This document shows, one piece after another, positions 37,370-46,419 of a stretch of DNA of 64,000 bases. Numbering within the stretch: position 1 is the first letter of the stretch; each line of letters begins with the position of its first letter. Origin of the DNA: Silvimonas iriomotensis (GTDB lineage: Bacteria; Pseudomonadota; Gammaproteobacteria; Burkholderiales; Chitinibacteraceae). The stretch lies in assembly GCF_014645535.1 (NCBI RefSeq), contig NZ_BMLX01000003.1:310001-374000 (forward strand), written 5' to 3'. The notes beneath the pieces are model-generated. The model saw only the letters and a list, made by a program, of their open reading frames with translations, made no database searches and was not told the DNA's origin. Both the position numbers and the translations under genes were made by a program.

Positions 37370-38218
37370 ATGCCTGATTTCTCGCACGCGCTGACCATGC
37401 TCGGTCAAACCGATACCGGCCTTTTGCGCGGTCATAACGAAGACGCCATTTTCCTGGATGCCAGGGATGGCCTTGCCGTGCTGGCTGACGGGATGGGTGG
37501 CTATAACGCGGGCGAGGTCGCCAGTGCGCTGGCGGTGCAAAGTGTGGTGGCGTTTTTGCGCTCTGCAGAGGCCCAGCACACGGGTAAAGCCGCCGAGCCA
37601 CCCGAGCTGATCAACCGGCTGGTGGCGGCGGTCGAGCATGCCAATCTGGCGGTATTTGCTGCGGCAAGCAGTAATCCGGCGTATCGCGGCATGGGCACCA
37701 CGCTGGTGGTGGCGCTCTGGCGGGAAAGCGGTTTGTTTGTGGCGCACGTGGGGGATTCCAGGCTGTACCGCCTGCGCGGCGAGACGCTGAACCAGATCAC
37801 GCATGATCACTCTTTTTTGCAAGAGCAGATCGACTTGGGGCTGATCACCGAAGCCGAGGCGGAGATGTCCGGACACCGCAACCTGATTACCCGCGCGGTG
37901 GGGATCGGCCAGAACGTAGAGGTGGAAGTGCACCAGCACGCCGTCGCGGTGGGTGACCTCTATATGCTGTGTTCAGACGGTCTTTCAGACGATGTTCCGG
38001 TCGCAACCGTTGTGGATGTGCTCACTGCAATGCGCACCAATCTGCCCATGGCCGCCGCATATCTGATCCAGGAGGCAAATAATGCCGGAGGCAAGGACAA
38101 TATCTCGGTCGTGCTCGCCGATATAAAAAGGCAGCTTCCAGGAGATGGGTGGCGTGACATGTTGCCCGGCTGGTTGCACGACTTTTTGCACAAAGACGGC
38201 CAGGAACCGTCGGCATGA
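37370..38218 (+). CDS. PP2C-family serine/threonine phosphatase
   Basis: A 282-residue Stp1-like phosphatase. The metal-binding and catalytic motifs of PP2C are complete: GLLRGHNEDA, VLADGMGGYNAGEVAS, AHVGDSRLYRLR, TRAVG, LCSDGLSDDV and GGKDNISVVL. It dephosphorylates Ser/Thr sites, probably those set by a Hanks-type kinase located elsewhere. GGAG lies 7 bp before ATG 37370; the frame upstream is open but without support. The FHA gene begins 69 bp downstream, so phosphatase and phosphothreonine reader are encoded together. Confidence 0.94.
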   Translation: MPDFSHALTMLGQTDTGLLRGHNEDAIFLDARDGLAVLADGMGGYNAGEVASALAVQSVVAFLRSAEAQHTGKAAEPPELINRLVAAVEHANLAVFAAASSNPAYRGMGTTLVVALWRESGLFVAHVGDSRLYRLRGETLNQITHDHSFLQEQIDLGLITEAEAEMSGHRNLITRAVGIGQNVEVEVHQHAVAVGDLYMLCSDGLSDDVPVATVVDVLTAMRTNLPMAAAYLIQEANNAGGKDNISVVLADIKRQLPGDGWRDMLPGWLHDFLHKDGQEPSA

Positions 38219-38287
38219 GCCGCGTCAGTGAGATGACGGCCAGACGTACAACATAAAGAAGGTCGAAAGGGAATTACGGGAAAGACG

Positions 38288-38923
38288 ATGGCTAAATTGA
38301 TACTGAGCCTCTCTGGCAACTACATCAATGAATTCCAGCTCAAGCCGGATGTCACGCGCATCGGGCGCCGGCCGCACAATGAAATCCAGGTGGACCACCT
38401 GTCGATTTCGGGCGAGCACGCGCTGATCCGCTGCATGCGCGGCGAATACGTCATTGAAGACCAGCGCAGCACCAACGGCACCGCCGTCAATGGCCAGCGC
38501 ATTGTCCAGTGCAAGCTCAACGATGGCGACCAGATCCGCATCGGCAAGCATGTCTTCACCTTTCATACCAGCAACGCCGCCCCGCGCCCGGCTGCGGCCG
38601 ATGGCTTTGAGGCAACGCAACTGCTGGTGCCGCCGACCAGCGCCGCCCGCCCCAAGGGCGCCCGCATTGGCGTGGTCCGCGTGCTGACCGGCAGCGCAGC
38701 GGGTCGTGAGGTGGAACTGAACAAAGCCAGCACCACGCTGGGCAAGGCCGGCCAGCAAGTGGCCTCGATCGGCCGCCGCAGCGATGGTTACGCGATCTCT
38801 CACGTGGAAGGCCCCAAGCGTCCCCTGGTGAACAATCGCGAAATCGGCGCCACGCCCCATCCGCTCAAGGAAGAAGACCTGATTGAGCTGGCGGGCGTGA
38901 AGATGGCGTTCTTCTACCGCTAA
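38288..38923 (+). CDS. FHA domain protein
   Basis: A 211-residue cytosolic protein. The first FHA domain (about 10-90) is canonical: TRIGRRPHNEIQVDHLSISGEHALIR and EDQRSTNGTAVNGQRI, with the Arg, Ser and Asn that contact phosphothreonine. A second, degenerate FHA-like half (about 130-211) keeps STTLGKAGQQVASIGRR and ends LIELAGVKMAFFYR. It is a phosphopeptide reader placed between a PP2C phosphatase and an adenylate cyclase. Confidence 0.92.
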   Translation: MAKLILSLSGNYINEFQLKPDVTRIGRRPHNEIQVDHLSISGEHALIRCMRGEYVIEDQRSTNGTAVNGQRIVQCKLNDGDQIRIGKHVFTFHTSNAAPRPAAADGFEATQLLVPPTSAARPKGARIGVVRVLTGSAAGREVELNKASTTLGKAGQQVASIGRRSDGYAISHVEGPKRPLVNNREIGATPHPLKEEDLIELAGVKMAFFYR

Positions 38924-39054
38924 GCCGCACCCGTGCCGGGCCGACGCTGCGATTCTGTGTGATCACCACACCAGCGCGCGGCGGCTGGCCTCGTGCGGTG
39001 ACTTGCCGTACATTCCTCCGTTGTCTGGATGCGCCAACACACAGAGGGTGACGC

Positions 39055-41256
39055 TTGCTGAGAAAACACTGGCCGCAGATCGTCATGGGTCTGCTTTGCT
39101 TTGTGCTGCTGGCGGCACATGCCCTCAACGCCTTGCGCCTGCCTGCGCTGGACCGGCTGGACGCCTATCTTTATGACACCCGGGTGCGCCTGGCCGCAGA
39201 CAGTGGCCCGGACCCGCGCATTGCCATTATCGATATCGACGAAAAAAGCCTGGCCGCGCTGGGCCGCTGGCCATGGCGCCGCGATGTCGTGGCCCGGCTG
39301 GTCGATCAGGTCTTTGTGCGTGACCACGCCAAAGCGCTGGGTTTTGACGTGGTGTTTGCCGAGACCGATGACAGCACCGGTCTGGCCACGCTGCGGCGCC
39401 TTGCCAGCGGCGAATTGTCAGATGTCCCTGAATTTGCCACGACGCTGAACCGCATCGCCCCACGGCTGGATACCGACACCCGCTTTGCCACCGCGCTGGC
39501 CCAGCGCAATACCGTGCTTGGTTTTTATTTCAGCCAGGACCCCAAGGCCGTCTCTGCCGGCGTATTGCCGCCGCCCGCGCTGGATGCCGGTGATCTGGCG
39601 CCCGTCGCCAATGCCATCCCTCAAGCCATGCATTACGGTGCCAACCTGGCGCAATTGCAACGTGCCGCCGCGGCCGGCGGGCATTTTGTACCAACCGTGG
39701 ACGCCGACGGCGTGATCCGCCGCGTGCCCTTGCTGGTGCAGATTGACGGCCAGTACTACCCAGCCTTGTCATTGGCGCTGGTACAGCAGGCACTGGGTAA
39801 AGCGCCGATCTCGCCAGTGATTGAAGTCGGCGCTGGCGTGCCCCAGCTGGAGGCGCTTCACGTCGGTCACACCCGGCTGGCGGTAGACCGGTACGGACGC
39901 GCCACCGTGCCGTATCGCGGCCCCGCGCGTTCATTTGATTATTTCTCTGCCATTGATGTGCTCAACGGCAATATCCCGGCGGCCACCCTGGTCAACCGGA
40001 TTGTCTTGCTGGGGGCGACCACACCCGGCCTGAATGACTTGCGCGTGACGCCCGTGGGCGAGGCCTACCCGGGGGTTGAGATCCACGCCAACCTGATTTC
40101 CGCCATGCTTGATGGCGCTTTGCCTTCGCGCCCTGGTTACCTGCTCGGGGCCGAAGTGGTCTTGCTGGCGGTGCTCACGCCCTTGCTGGTCTGGTTGCTG
40201 GCGCGGCGCCCGCCGTTGCAGTCATCCGTGGTGGTGCTGGTGTTGCTGGCGGTGCTGGCGGCGGGTGATGTCTGGTTGTGGCGCGTGCAGCATGTGGATT
40301 TCCCGTTTGCCTCAACCCTCACATTGGTCTTGTTGTTGTACGTACTCAACATGGCCTGGGGCTATATCTTTGTGACGCGGCGCCAGTCGCAACTGCGCGA
40401 ACTGTTTGGCCAGTATGTGGTGCCAGAACTGGTTGACCGCATGAGCGCAGACCCGGGCCGCTACACCATGGCGGGCCAGAGCCGCGAACTCTCTATCCTG
40501 TTCACGGATGTGCGCCGGTTTACCTCGATCAGTGAAAGCATGCCGCCGGCAGAACTCACCCAGTTCATGAATGCCTTCCTGACCGAGATATCCACCATCA
40601 TCCGCAGCGGCCAGCCGGGCACCATCGACAAATACATTGGCGATTGCGTGATGGCATTCTGGGGCGCGCCGATTCCGGACCCTTTGCACGCCCACAATGC
40701 CGTGCTGGCCGCGCTCAATATCGTCGCCGCCATCCGCCCGCTCAACCAGCGTTTTGCCGCCCGCAACTGGCCGCAAGTCGTGGTGGGGGTGGGCGTGCAT
40801 ACCGGTATAGCCACAGTGGGCGACATGGGGTCAAGTTACCGGCTTACTTATACCGCCATGGGCGATGCGGTTAATCTATCCAGCCGTATCGAAAGCCTGA
40901 CCAAGTTTTATGGCGTACCGGTACTGGTGTCGGGCGCCACGCGGGATGCCGCACCCGGTTTTGTCTACCGCGAGGTTGACCGCGTGCGGGTGAAAGGCCG
41001 CGAAGACGCCGTGACGCTGTATGAGCCATTGTCCAGCGTGGCCGACCCGCTGCTGCAGACCCAGGCCGATGGCTTTGCCGGCGTGCTGGTGGCGTATCGG
41101 GCCCGCCAGTGGGCTGAGGCGTTGCGACAATTGCAGATCTTGCGCAGCCAGGCCGACTGCGCGCTGTATGGCCTGTGGCAAGCGCGGCTTGAAACCATGC
41201 AGGCCAGCCCGCCGCCAGCAGACTGGGACGGCGTGCATGTCTTTGAAAGCAAATAA
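39055..41256 (+). CDS. CHASE2-domain adenylate cyclase
   Basis: A 733-residue class III cyclase. One N-terminal helix, a periplasmic CHASE2 sensor (about 30-345), three transmembrane segments (about 355-445) and a catalytic domain (about 475-640). Metal aspartates are D485 (FTDVRRF) and D530 (IGDCVMAF); the ATP-selecting pair is K526 and D604, and N607/R611 complete the transition-state site in GDAVNLSSR. This set predicts cAMP as the product. The start is TTG 39055, 6 bp after GAGGG. A phosphodiesterase gene follows 118 bp downstream. Confidence 0.93.
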   Translation: MLRKHWPQIVMGLLCFVLLAAHALNALRLPALDRLDAYLYDTRVRLAADSGPDPRIAIIDIDEKSLAALGRWPWRRDVVARLVDQVFVRDHAKALGFDVVFAETDDSTGLATLRRLASGELSDVPEFATTLNRIAPRLDTDTRFATALAQRNTVLGFYFSQDPKAVSAGVLPPPALDAGDLAPVANAIPQAMHYGANLAQLQRAAAAGGHFVPTVDADGVIRRVPLLVQIDGQYYPALSLALVQQALGKAPISPVIEVGAGVPQLEALHVGHTRLAVDRYGRATVPYRGPARSFDYFSAIDVLNGNIPAATLVNRIVLLGATTPGLNDLRVTPVGEAYPGVEIHANLISAMLDGALPSRPGYLLGAEVVLLAVLTPLLVWLLARRPPLQSSVVVLVLLAVLAAGDVWLWRVQHVDFPFASTLTLVLLLYVLNMAWGYIFVTRRQSQLRELFGQYVVPELVDRMSADPGRYTMAGQSRELSILFTDVRRFTSISESMPPAELTQFMNAFLTEISTIIRSGQPGTIDKYIGDCVMAFWGAPIPDPLHAHNAVLAALNIVAAIRPLNQRFAARNWPQVVVGVGVHTGIATVGDMGSSYRLTYTAMGDAVNLSSRIESLTKFYGVPVLVSGATRDAAPGFVYREVDRVRVKGREDAVTLYEPLSSVADPLLQTQADGFAGVLVAYRARQWAEALRQLQILRSQADCALYGLWQARLETMQASPPPADWDGVHVFESK

Positions 41257-41374
41257 AAAGAGCCGGGCGCCAGCGCCACGGACTTGATACATAAACAGTG
41301 CCAGGCTGCCTGCAAGCGGGGTTAAACTTGGCGCTGACCAGCCACCGGGCAGCGGCCCGGCAAGCGGAGAGAGG

Positions 41375-42142
41375 ATGGAACTGCAGGTTTTGGGATGTAG
41401 CGGCGGGATCGGCGCGGGCAACCGCACCACCTCGCTGCGACTGGGCGACAACGTGGTGATCGATGCCGGCACCGGTCTGGCAGATTTGCCGCTGGCCGAA
41501 CTGGCGCGCATTGACCACGTGTTCCTGACGCACGCGCACCTGGACCACATCGCCTGCCTGCCCCTGTTGCTTGATACCGTCGCCCCGGTGCGCACTACGC
41601 CAGTGACCGTTCATGCCAGCCAGTCCGCGCTGGACACCTTGCAGCGCCATATCTTCAACTGGCAGGTCTGGCCGGATTTCACGCAGATCCCGCACCCGGA
41701 CCGCGGCCTGTTGCGCTATGAAGTCATGGAGCGCGGCGATACCTTCACCCTGGGTGAACTGACACTGACGGCATTACCGGTACTGCACACCGTACCGGCC
41801 GTCGCCTACCGCATGGATAGCGGCAAGGCCTCTGTGGTTTTTTCGGGCGATACTGATGATCATGCGCCGTTCTGGCAGGCCGTGGCGGCGGTGGATAACC
41901 TGCAGACGCTGATTATCGAAACTGCCTTTGCCGATCATGAAGCCGCGCTGGCCCGCGCGTCCCGGCACCTCACGCCGCAACGGCTGCTGGCGGCACTGGG
42001 GGCTTTGCCGGGCGGGCTGGACATCCGCATCACGCACCTGAAACCGTTTGATCATGAACTGATCATGCGTGAACTGACTGGCCAGGCCAGCGCCGGCCTG
42101 CAACTCAAGCGCCTGCTGCAAGGCGACGTGATTCGCTTTTAA
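41375..42142 (+). CDS. MBL-fold cyclic-nucleotide phosphodiesterase (class II-like)
   Basis: A 255-residue metallo-beta-lactamase-fold protein. Metal-site motifs are THAHLDHIACLP and FSGDTDD, with a later ITHLKPFDHELI; the N-terminal GCSGGIGAGNRTTSLRL and overall size fit the class II cAMP phosphodiesterase group (yeast PDE1-like). Cytosolic, no signal peptide. Its position directly behind the adenylate cyclase supports hydrolysis of cAMP, but activity is inferred. The start is preceded by GGAGAGAGG. Confidence 0.82.
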   Translation: MELQVLGCSGGIGAGNRTTSLRLGDNVVIDAGTGLADLPLAELARIDHVFLTHAHLDHIACLPLLLDTVAPVRTTPVTVHASQSALDTLQRHIFNWQVWPDFTQIPHPDRGLLRYEVMERGDTFTLGELTLTALPVLHTVPAVAYRMDSGKASVVFSGDTDDHAPFWQAVAAVDNLQTLIIETAFADHEAALARASRHLTPQRLLAALGALPGGLDIRITHLKPFDHELIMRELTGQASAGLQLKRLLQGDVIRF

Positions 42143-42479
42143 CCCTTTTAACCTGGAGCAACACGGCTCTGGCTGGAAAAAAACCGGCGAATGACTGCAG
42201 CGGCTTGCGGTAAGTGATAATACCACTTTGAAAAAAGGTATCATCCCATGGTGCGGTTTTTTGCCATGAATGTTTCGCTGGGTTCTGCGTTAAATACATA
42301 TTTAATGCGGGTTTGGTGATGATTGTCGGGCGATGAAGTAGTGTTACATTCACCACTACAAACCCCCTAAGTGGTTTCAGGGTTTTTGTGTAACGACGAT
42401 ACCAGTGCCGATGCGTACATTTCGGTGCTTCCCCGCGCGTTGTTGCGCGGCAACAAAATCGTGATACAGGAACTACCCC
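42143..42479. promoter_or_regulatory. Leader/promoter region of glmS
   Basis: No gene is seen in these 337 bp. A dyad GTAGTG-N10-CACTAC lies near 42335-42356 and overlaps a weak -35/-10 pair (TTGTCG, 16 bp, TACATT). An AAACCC/GGGTTT hairpin with TTTTGTG lies near 42360-42391 and could attenuate transcription. The conserved core of the glmS ribozyme is not recognisable. Confidence 0.4.
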
Positions 42480-44303
42480 ATGTGTGGAATCGTTGGTGCC
42501 ATCTCGGAACGCAATGTTGTGCCCATGCTGCTGGCCGGGCTGCAACGGCTTGAATACCGGGGTTACGATTCCAGCGGCCTGGCCTTGTCTTCCACCGGTC
42601 ATTTCGACCGGGTCCGGGTCAACGGCCGCGTTGCGGATCTGGCCGCCAAAGCACAGGGCCAGACCGCACTGGCCGGCCTTGCCCACACCCGTTGGGCCAC
42701 GCACGGCGCGCCGACAGAGCTGAACGCCCACCCGCACCTGGGCGGCGACAGCGTGCTGATCGTGCACAATGGCATTATCGAAAACCACAATGCCTTGCGC
42801 GCCGAACTGCAAGCACAGGGCTACCGCTTTACCTCAGAGACCGATAGCGAAGTTATCGCGCATCTGGTCCACCATTATCTGGAACGTGCCAATGATTTGC
42901 TGGCCGCGGTGCAAGCCACCGTAGGCCGCCTTACCGGCGCCTTCGCCATTGGCGTACTCAGCCGTGATTTTCCTGACCGCGTGATCTGCGCCCGCCGTGG
43001 CAGCCCGCTGGTGCTGGGGCTGGGTTTTGGCGAGCAATTCTTTGCCTCGGACATTGCCGCCCTGTTGCCCGTCACCCAGCGCATGATCTACCTGGAAGAG
43101 GGCGATCTGGCCGAACTGCGCCGCAATGAAGTCCGCATCTACAACGCCGCTGGCGAAAGTGTCACCCGCCAGGCCCGCACCGTGGACGTCGCCGCAGATT
43201 CCGCCGATCTGGGCCATTACCGCCACTACATGCAAAAAGAAATCTTCGAACAACCCACCGCCATCGCCAACACGCTGCAACGCGTTGTGGAACTGGGTTG
43301 CCAGAGCGCGCTGTTCGGGCCGGAGGCCGACGCCCTGTTCGCCGCTGCGCCCGCCGTGCGGATCGTTGCATGTGGCTCCAGCTACCACGCAGGCCTGGTT
43401 GCCCGCTACTGGATCGAAGAATGGACCGGCCTGCCGGTCAGCGTGGATATCGCCAGTGAATACCGCTACCGCAAGGGCCGTGAGCAAGATGGCACGCTGA
43501 TCATCGCGATCTCCCAGTCGGGCGAAACCGCCGACTTGCTGGCCGCCATGCGCTCTGCGCGCGAACGCGGCGACGTGAAAGTGCTGGCCATCTGCAACGT
43601 GCCGCACTCCACCCTGACGCGTGAATCAGACCTGCTGTTCCTGACCCAGGCTGGCCTGGAAATCGGTGTGGCCTCCACCAAGGCCTTCACCACCCAACTG
43701 GTCGCCCTTTACGTCTTTGCCGCCGCGCTGGCCCGCAGCCGAAAAACGCTGGAGGCCGCGCAATTGACCGAAATCACCGACGCCCTGCACCGCCTGCCGG
43801 TACTAGTCGAAGAAGTGCTGGCCATGGACAGCAAGCTGGAAGCCTGGGCGCAAGAACTGGCCCACTACCACAACGCACTCTTCCTGGGCCGCCACACCTT
43901 GTTCCCGATCGCCCTGGAAGGCGCGCTCAAACTCAAGGAAATCGCCTACATCCACGCCGAAGGCTACGCCGCCGGCGAACTCAAGCACGGCCCGCTGGCG
44001 CTGGTCGACGAAGACATGCCCGTGATCGCCTGCGCCGTGAATGACGAGCTGCTGGAAAAAGTCGTCTCTAACCTGCGTGAAGTCCAGGCCCGCAGCGGCA
44101 AGGTCTTCCTGCTGGCCGAACCCGGCTGCGAATCCGCCCACGAAGGCAGCCACCGCGTGCTGACGCTCCCCGCCGCCGCCGGCCCACTCGCCCCGGTCGT
44201 ACTCACCCTGCCGCTGCAAATGCTCTCTTACCACACCGCCTGCCGCAAAGGCACCGACGTCGACAAACCGCGCAACCTGGCGAAGTCTGTGACGGTTGAG
44301 TGA
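42480..44303 (+). CDS. glmS: Glutamine-fructose-6-phosphate aminotransferase
   Basis: A 607-residue enzyme that makes glucosamine-6-phosphate for cell-wall synthesis. The N-terminal glutaminase has catalytic Cys2 (MCGIVGAI), RLEYRGYDSSG and the THGAPTELNAHP loop; two SIS domains follow (CGSSYHAGL, SQSGETADLLA, GRHTLFPIALEGALKLKEIAYIHAEGYAAGELKHGPLAL) and the C-terminus is DVDKPRNLAKSVTVE. The conserved C-terminal codons are the recognition site for Tn7 TnsD, and a Tn7-like remnant follows. Confidence 0.98.
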   Translation: MCGIVGAISERNVVPMLLAGLQRLEYRGYDSSGLALSSTGHFDRVRVNGRVADLAAKAQGQTALAGLAHTRWATHGAPTELNAHPHLGGDSVLIVHNGIIENHNALRAELQAQGYRFTSETDSEVIAHLVHHYLERANDLLAAVQATVGRLTGAFAIGVLSRDFPDRVICARRGSPLVLGLGFGEQFFASDIAALLPVTQRMIYLEEGDLAELRRNEVRIYNAAGESVTRQARTVDVAADSADLGHYRHYMQKEIFEQPTAIANTLQRVVELGCQSALFGPEADALFAAAPAVRIVACGSSYHAGLVARYWIEEWTGLPVSVDIASEYRYRKGREQDGTLIIAISQSGETADLLAAMRSARERGDVKVLAICNVPHSTLTRESDLLFLTQAGLEIGVASTKAFTTQLVALYVFAAALARSRKTLEAAQLTEITDALHRLPVLVEEVLAMDSKLEAWAQELAHYHNALFLGRHTLFPIALEGALKLKEIAYIHAEGYAAGELKHGPLALVDEDMPVIACAVNDELLEKVVSNLREVQARSGKVFLLAEPGCESAHEGSHRVLTLPAAAGPLAPVVLTLPLQMLSYHTACRKGTDVDKPRNLAKSVTVE

Positions 44304-44336
44304 GGAAGTGGGGTGAGGGTTTTTGATGTGTGTAGC

Positions 44337-44396
44337 GAGAATAAAGTTCTTATCTAGAGAATGAAGTGCTTACCTGAAGAATAAAGTTCTTACTTG
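44337..44396 (+). repeat. Three 20-bp tandem repeats (probable TnsB sites)
   Basis: GAGAATAAAGTTCTTATCTA, GAGAATGAAGTGCTTACCTG and AAGAATAAAGTTCTTACTTG follow each other with an exact 20-bp period at 44337, 44357 and 44377. Tn7 ends carry several about 22-bp TnsB-binding repeats, so position and number fit a transposon end. Each unit also has an AGAA/TTCT dyad. Confidence 0.7.
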
Positions 44397-44426
44397 CAGG
44401 GAGTCACTTGGACACTCATGGCTAAC

Positions 44427-44460
44427 AAAAAAACGCGGCTACCTGGCCGCGTTTTCTTTT
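44427..44460 (+). terminator. Terminator between repeats and tnsA
   Basis: ACGCGGC-TACCTG-GCCGCGT followed by TTTCTTTT. It lies beyond the end repeats, so it would stop glmS transcripts from entering tnsA. Confidence 0.8.
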
Positions 44461-44617
44461 GTCATCCTCCTTCACCTTCGGTCAGCATTTCTATCCCATC
44501 CCCAGCGTCCGGATCGAAAATATCCAGTTGGCGGCACAAGCAGACATTGTGTCGTCTCCAACTTTGTTTGGTCACCCCTGCCGTGGCAGATTCACGGGCA
44601 GTTTGATGGGGGGGTAC

Positions 44618-45484
44618 ATGGCAAAGCGCAAGTACGGCATCGACGAAGCAAAAATCGCTCGTTTCCTGAAAGAAGGTCGAGGCGAAGGGCATGGTGTTGA
44701 CTATCTCCCCTGGCTGACCATTCAGGATGTCTCCTCCTCCGGCCATTCAACACGGATGTCTAGCCGTGTTGTCGGAAGGGTTCATCACCTTCTATCAGAT
44801 ATCGAAACCCACGCTTTTGTGACCTTTGACTGGTCAGATTCGGTTCGGGATATCCGAGAGCAATTCCCGCTGGATCGTGATGAAACGCGTGAGATCGCGA
44901 TGGAAATGGGGGTCAAGCACCCGAATGACCCGTCGAGTCGATGCGATATCGTCATGACTTCAGACTTTGTCCTGGATGTATTTACGCCCGCCGGAATGCA
45001 AATGCATATCCGCGCGGTCAAACCATCGGAAGAGTTATCCAATCCCCGTGTTGTGGAAAAGCTGGAAATTGAACGCCGTTACTGGTATCGCCGGAATGTT
45101 GCTTCTTGGGGGGTCATTACTGAGAGGGAGGTACCAGTCGATCGCGCCAAAAATCTCCTGTTTTTCCACGGAATGCTGAGGCTGGACGGCGTTGAAACAC
45201 CCTACCCGGGATTCTGGGAAGATCGGTGCAACAGGTTCCTTCATACCCTGAAACAGTCAAAGCAAGGAGGCACACTTCGCGGCTTTCTCCGTTATCTGGA
45301 ATCGGCCGAAGGTTTTGCCGCCGGGGAAGGACTGACGGTTCTCCGCCACTTGGCTGCAAACAAACGGCTGGATGTGAATCTGGATCTGCCGTATTCCCCG
45401 CTGCTTCCGCTGGACTGGATTTCTATTCCCGGTAACGCGCGGCGTGATGCCATGGGACAGGGAGGTTCGTATGCTGCTGCGTAA
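44618..45484 (+). CDS. tnsA: Tn7-like transposition endonuclease TnsA
   Basis: A 288-residue protein matching Tn7 TnsA from its first residues: IARFLKEGRGEGHGVDYLPW, GRVHHLLSDIETHAF, DSVRDIREQFPL, GVKHP, MTSDFVLD, AVKPSEEL, VEKLEIERRYW. The restriction-enzyme-like triad is intact: E63, D116 and K135 (E63, D114, K132 in Tn7). It cuts the 5' strands at transposon ends together with TnsB. GGGGGG lies 4 bp before ATG 44618. Base composition is lower in G+C than the flanking genes. It may be functional as a protein, but its partners are missing. Confidence 0.9.
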   Translation: MAKRKYGIDEAKIARFLKEGRGEGHGVDYLPWLTIQDVSSSGHSTRMSSRVVGRVHHLLSDIETHAFVTFDWSDSVRDIREQFPLDRDETREIAMEMGVKHPNDPSSRCDIVMTSDFVLDVFTPAGMQMHIRAVKPSEELSNPRVVEKLEIERRYWYRRNVASWGVITEREVPVDRAKNLLFFHGMLRLDGVETPYPGFWEDRCNRFLHTLKQSKQGGTLRGFLRYLESAEGFAAGEGLTVLRHLAANKRLDVNLDLPYSPLLPLDWISIPGNARRDAMGQGGSYAAA

Positions 45485-45713
45485 CGACGTTCTGCTCTAT
45501 AAAGAGGGGCCGATTTCCGCGCTGCGCATTCTGTGGATTCATCCAGGGAAGCCGACGGCATTTGTCATTGATGCGACCCACCCCCTTGCAGTGCCCGAGC
45601 CTCGAGAACTGAGACAACTCGAGGATGATCTTGAGAGTGGACTTGCGAAACTGGCCATTTGGATGAAGCAGATGGTCGTCCACCGCTTCACAGAGAATTT
45701 TCTCCCCAAGTGA
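45471..45713 (+). pseudogene. tnsB: Truncated TnsB transposase, N-terminal fragment
   Basis: Only 80 residues remain of a protein normally about 700 long. The segment LRNDVLLYKEGPISALRILWIHPGKPTAFVID corresponds to the start of Tn7 TnsB, and the gene overlaps tnsA by 14 bp with GGAGG 5 bp before the ATG, the usual tnsA-tnsB coupling. The helix-turn-helix domains and DDE catalytic core are absent; the last 15-20 residues may already lie beyond the breakpoint. The fragment cannot catalyse transposition. Confidence 0.75.
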
Positions 45714-46029
45714 TGCGTTGGTACTTAGAAAATTGGTCGAAGAAATCTGAGGCGATTTGACCCTTCACTTACCGGGAGCTATGTGAGGCCGCTCTTCGGC
45801 CAAAGCAGACAAAGCAACTGCAGCCATTTATGTCGCATGATGCGTAAAAAGCAGACGTAAAGTCTAATGTCTGCCACTCACCCATGCTGCCCACTTTGGG
45901 GAAATCATTCCGGTCCAAATCTCGGGCTGCCCCAGGTAAAGAAGGCAAACCGACCCATGCCCCGGAATCCAGATTTGCATGGAAAAAATCCAGAACTAAG
46001 TAGGCAACTACAGCAAAGCTTTCGATTCG

Positions 46030-46227
46030 TTAGGAACCACAGAACTTTACTTCCATGTCGCCCACCTCAAGATAGATGGCATGCTCCACATCCCACTGCG
46101 GTGAAATATAAATCCGCCCTTCGTACAGGAAGCGGTCTGACACTTCTTCACGGCCAGCCACCACCACCGGCTCGTGGACCACCGATGGATTGGTCGCAAA
46201 CAGGTTGAAGACGAACCCATCCTCGAT
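46030..46227 (-). pseudogene. C-terminal fragment of an unidentified protein
   Basis: On the minus strand a 65-codon open frame without a start codon reads FVFNLFATNPSVVHEPVVV, ISPQWDVEHAIYLEVGD and ends MEVKFCGS. The regular amino-acid mix and codon use look like real protein, and the frame begins directly after a stop codon at the junction with the opposite-strand fragment. I do not recognise the family. Confidence 0.45.
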
Positions 46228-46419
46228 TCACCGGAGCTGGGGCCGGTGGCAGATGTGCAGACCATCTACCAGGCGGTCAAACAAATGCGTCTGTTTCCCT
46301 TTGGGAGGGCAGGCATTTTGCTGATCGCGTTGCCTGTAGCAGTACCCTTTTTTCTTGTTTGCTTGACCCCGTTTCCGCTCAAGGTAGTACTTGCCAAGTT
46401 GATGGGCGCATTGCTGTGA
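46174..46419 (+). pseudogene. C-terminal fragment of a membrane protein
   Basis: About 65 codons (from 46216) read DSPELGPVADVQTIYQAVKQ, MRLFPFG, a hydrophobic helix AGILLIALPVAVPFFLVCL and a final PLKVVLAKLMGALL. This resembles the C-terminal end of a multi-spanning proteobacterial membrane protein of unknown function. The N-terminal several hundred residues are missing and no ribosome-binding site precedes the ATG, so it is a remnant. Confidence 0.55.

Larger units (their letters stand above)
44327..46419 (+). mobile_element. Decayed Tn7-like transposon at attTn7
   Basis: About 25 bp after the glmS stop a TGTGTGTAG end-like sequence is followed by three 20-bp tandem repeats, then tnsA and the beginning of tnsB in the same direction as glmS. 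This is the orientation of Tn7 relatives, whose tnsA-proximal end faces glmS. No tnsC, tnsD, tnsE or cargo is seen, and the distal end was not found. The 3' boundary given is the end of the last gene fragment and is approximate. Confidence 0.75.

Noticed and set aside
42143-42479. glmS ribozyme upstream of glmS
   Set aside because: The conserved ribozyme core was not recognisable, and that ribozyme is characteristic of Gram-positive bacteria.
44337-44396. Possible CRISPR array
   Set aside because: The repeats are contiguous with no spacers and there are only three units; no cas genes are nearby.
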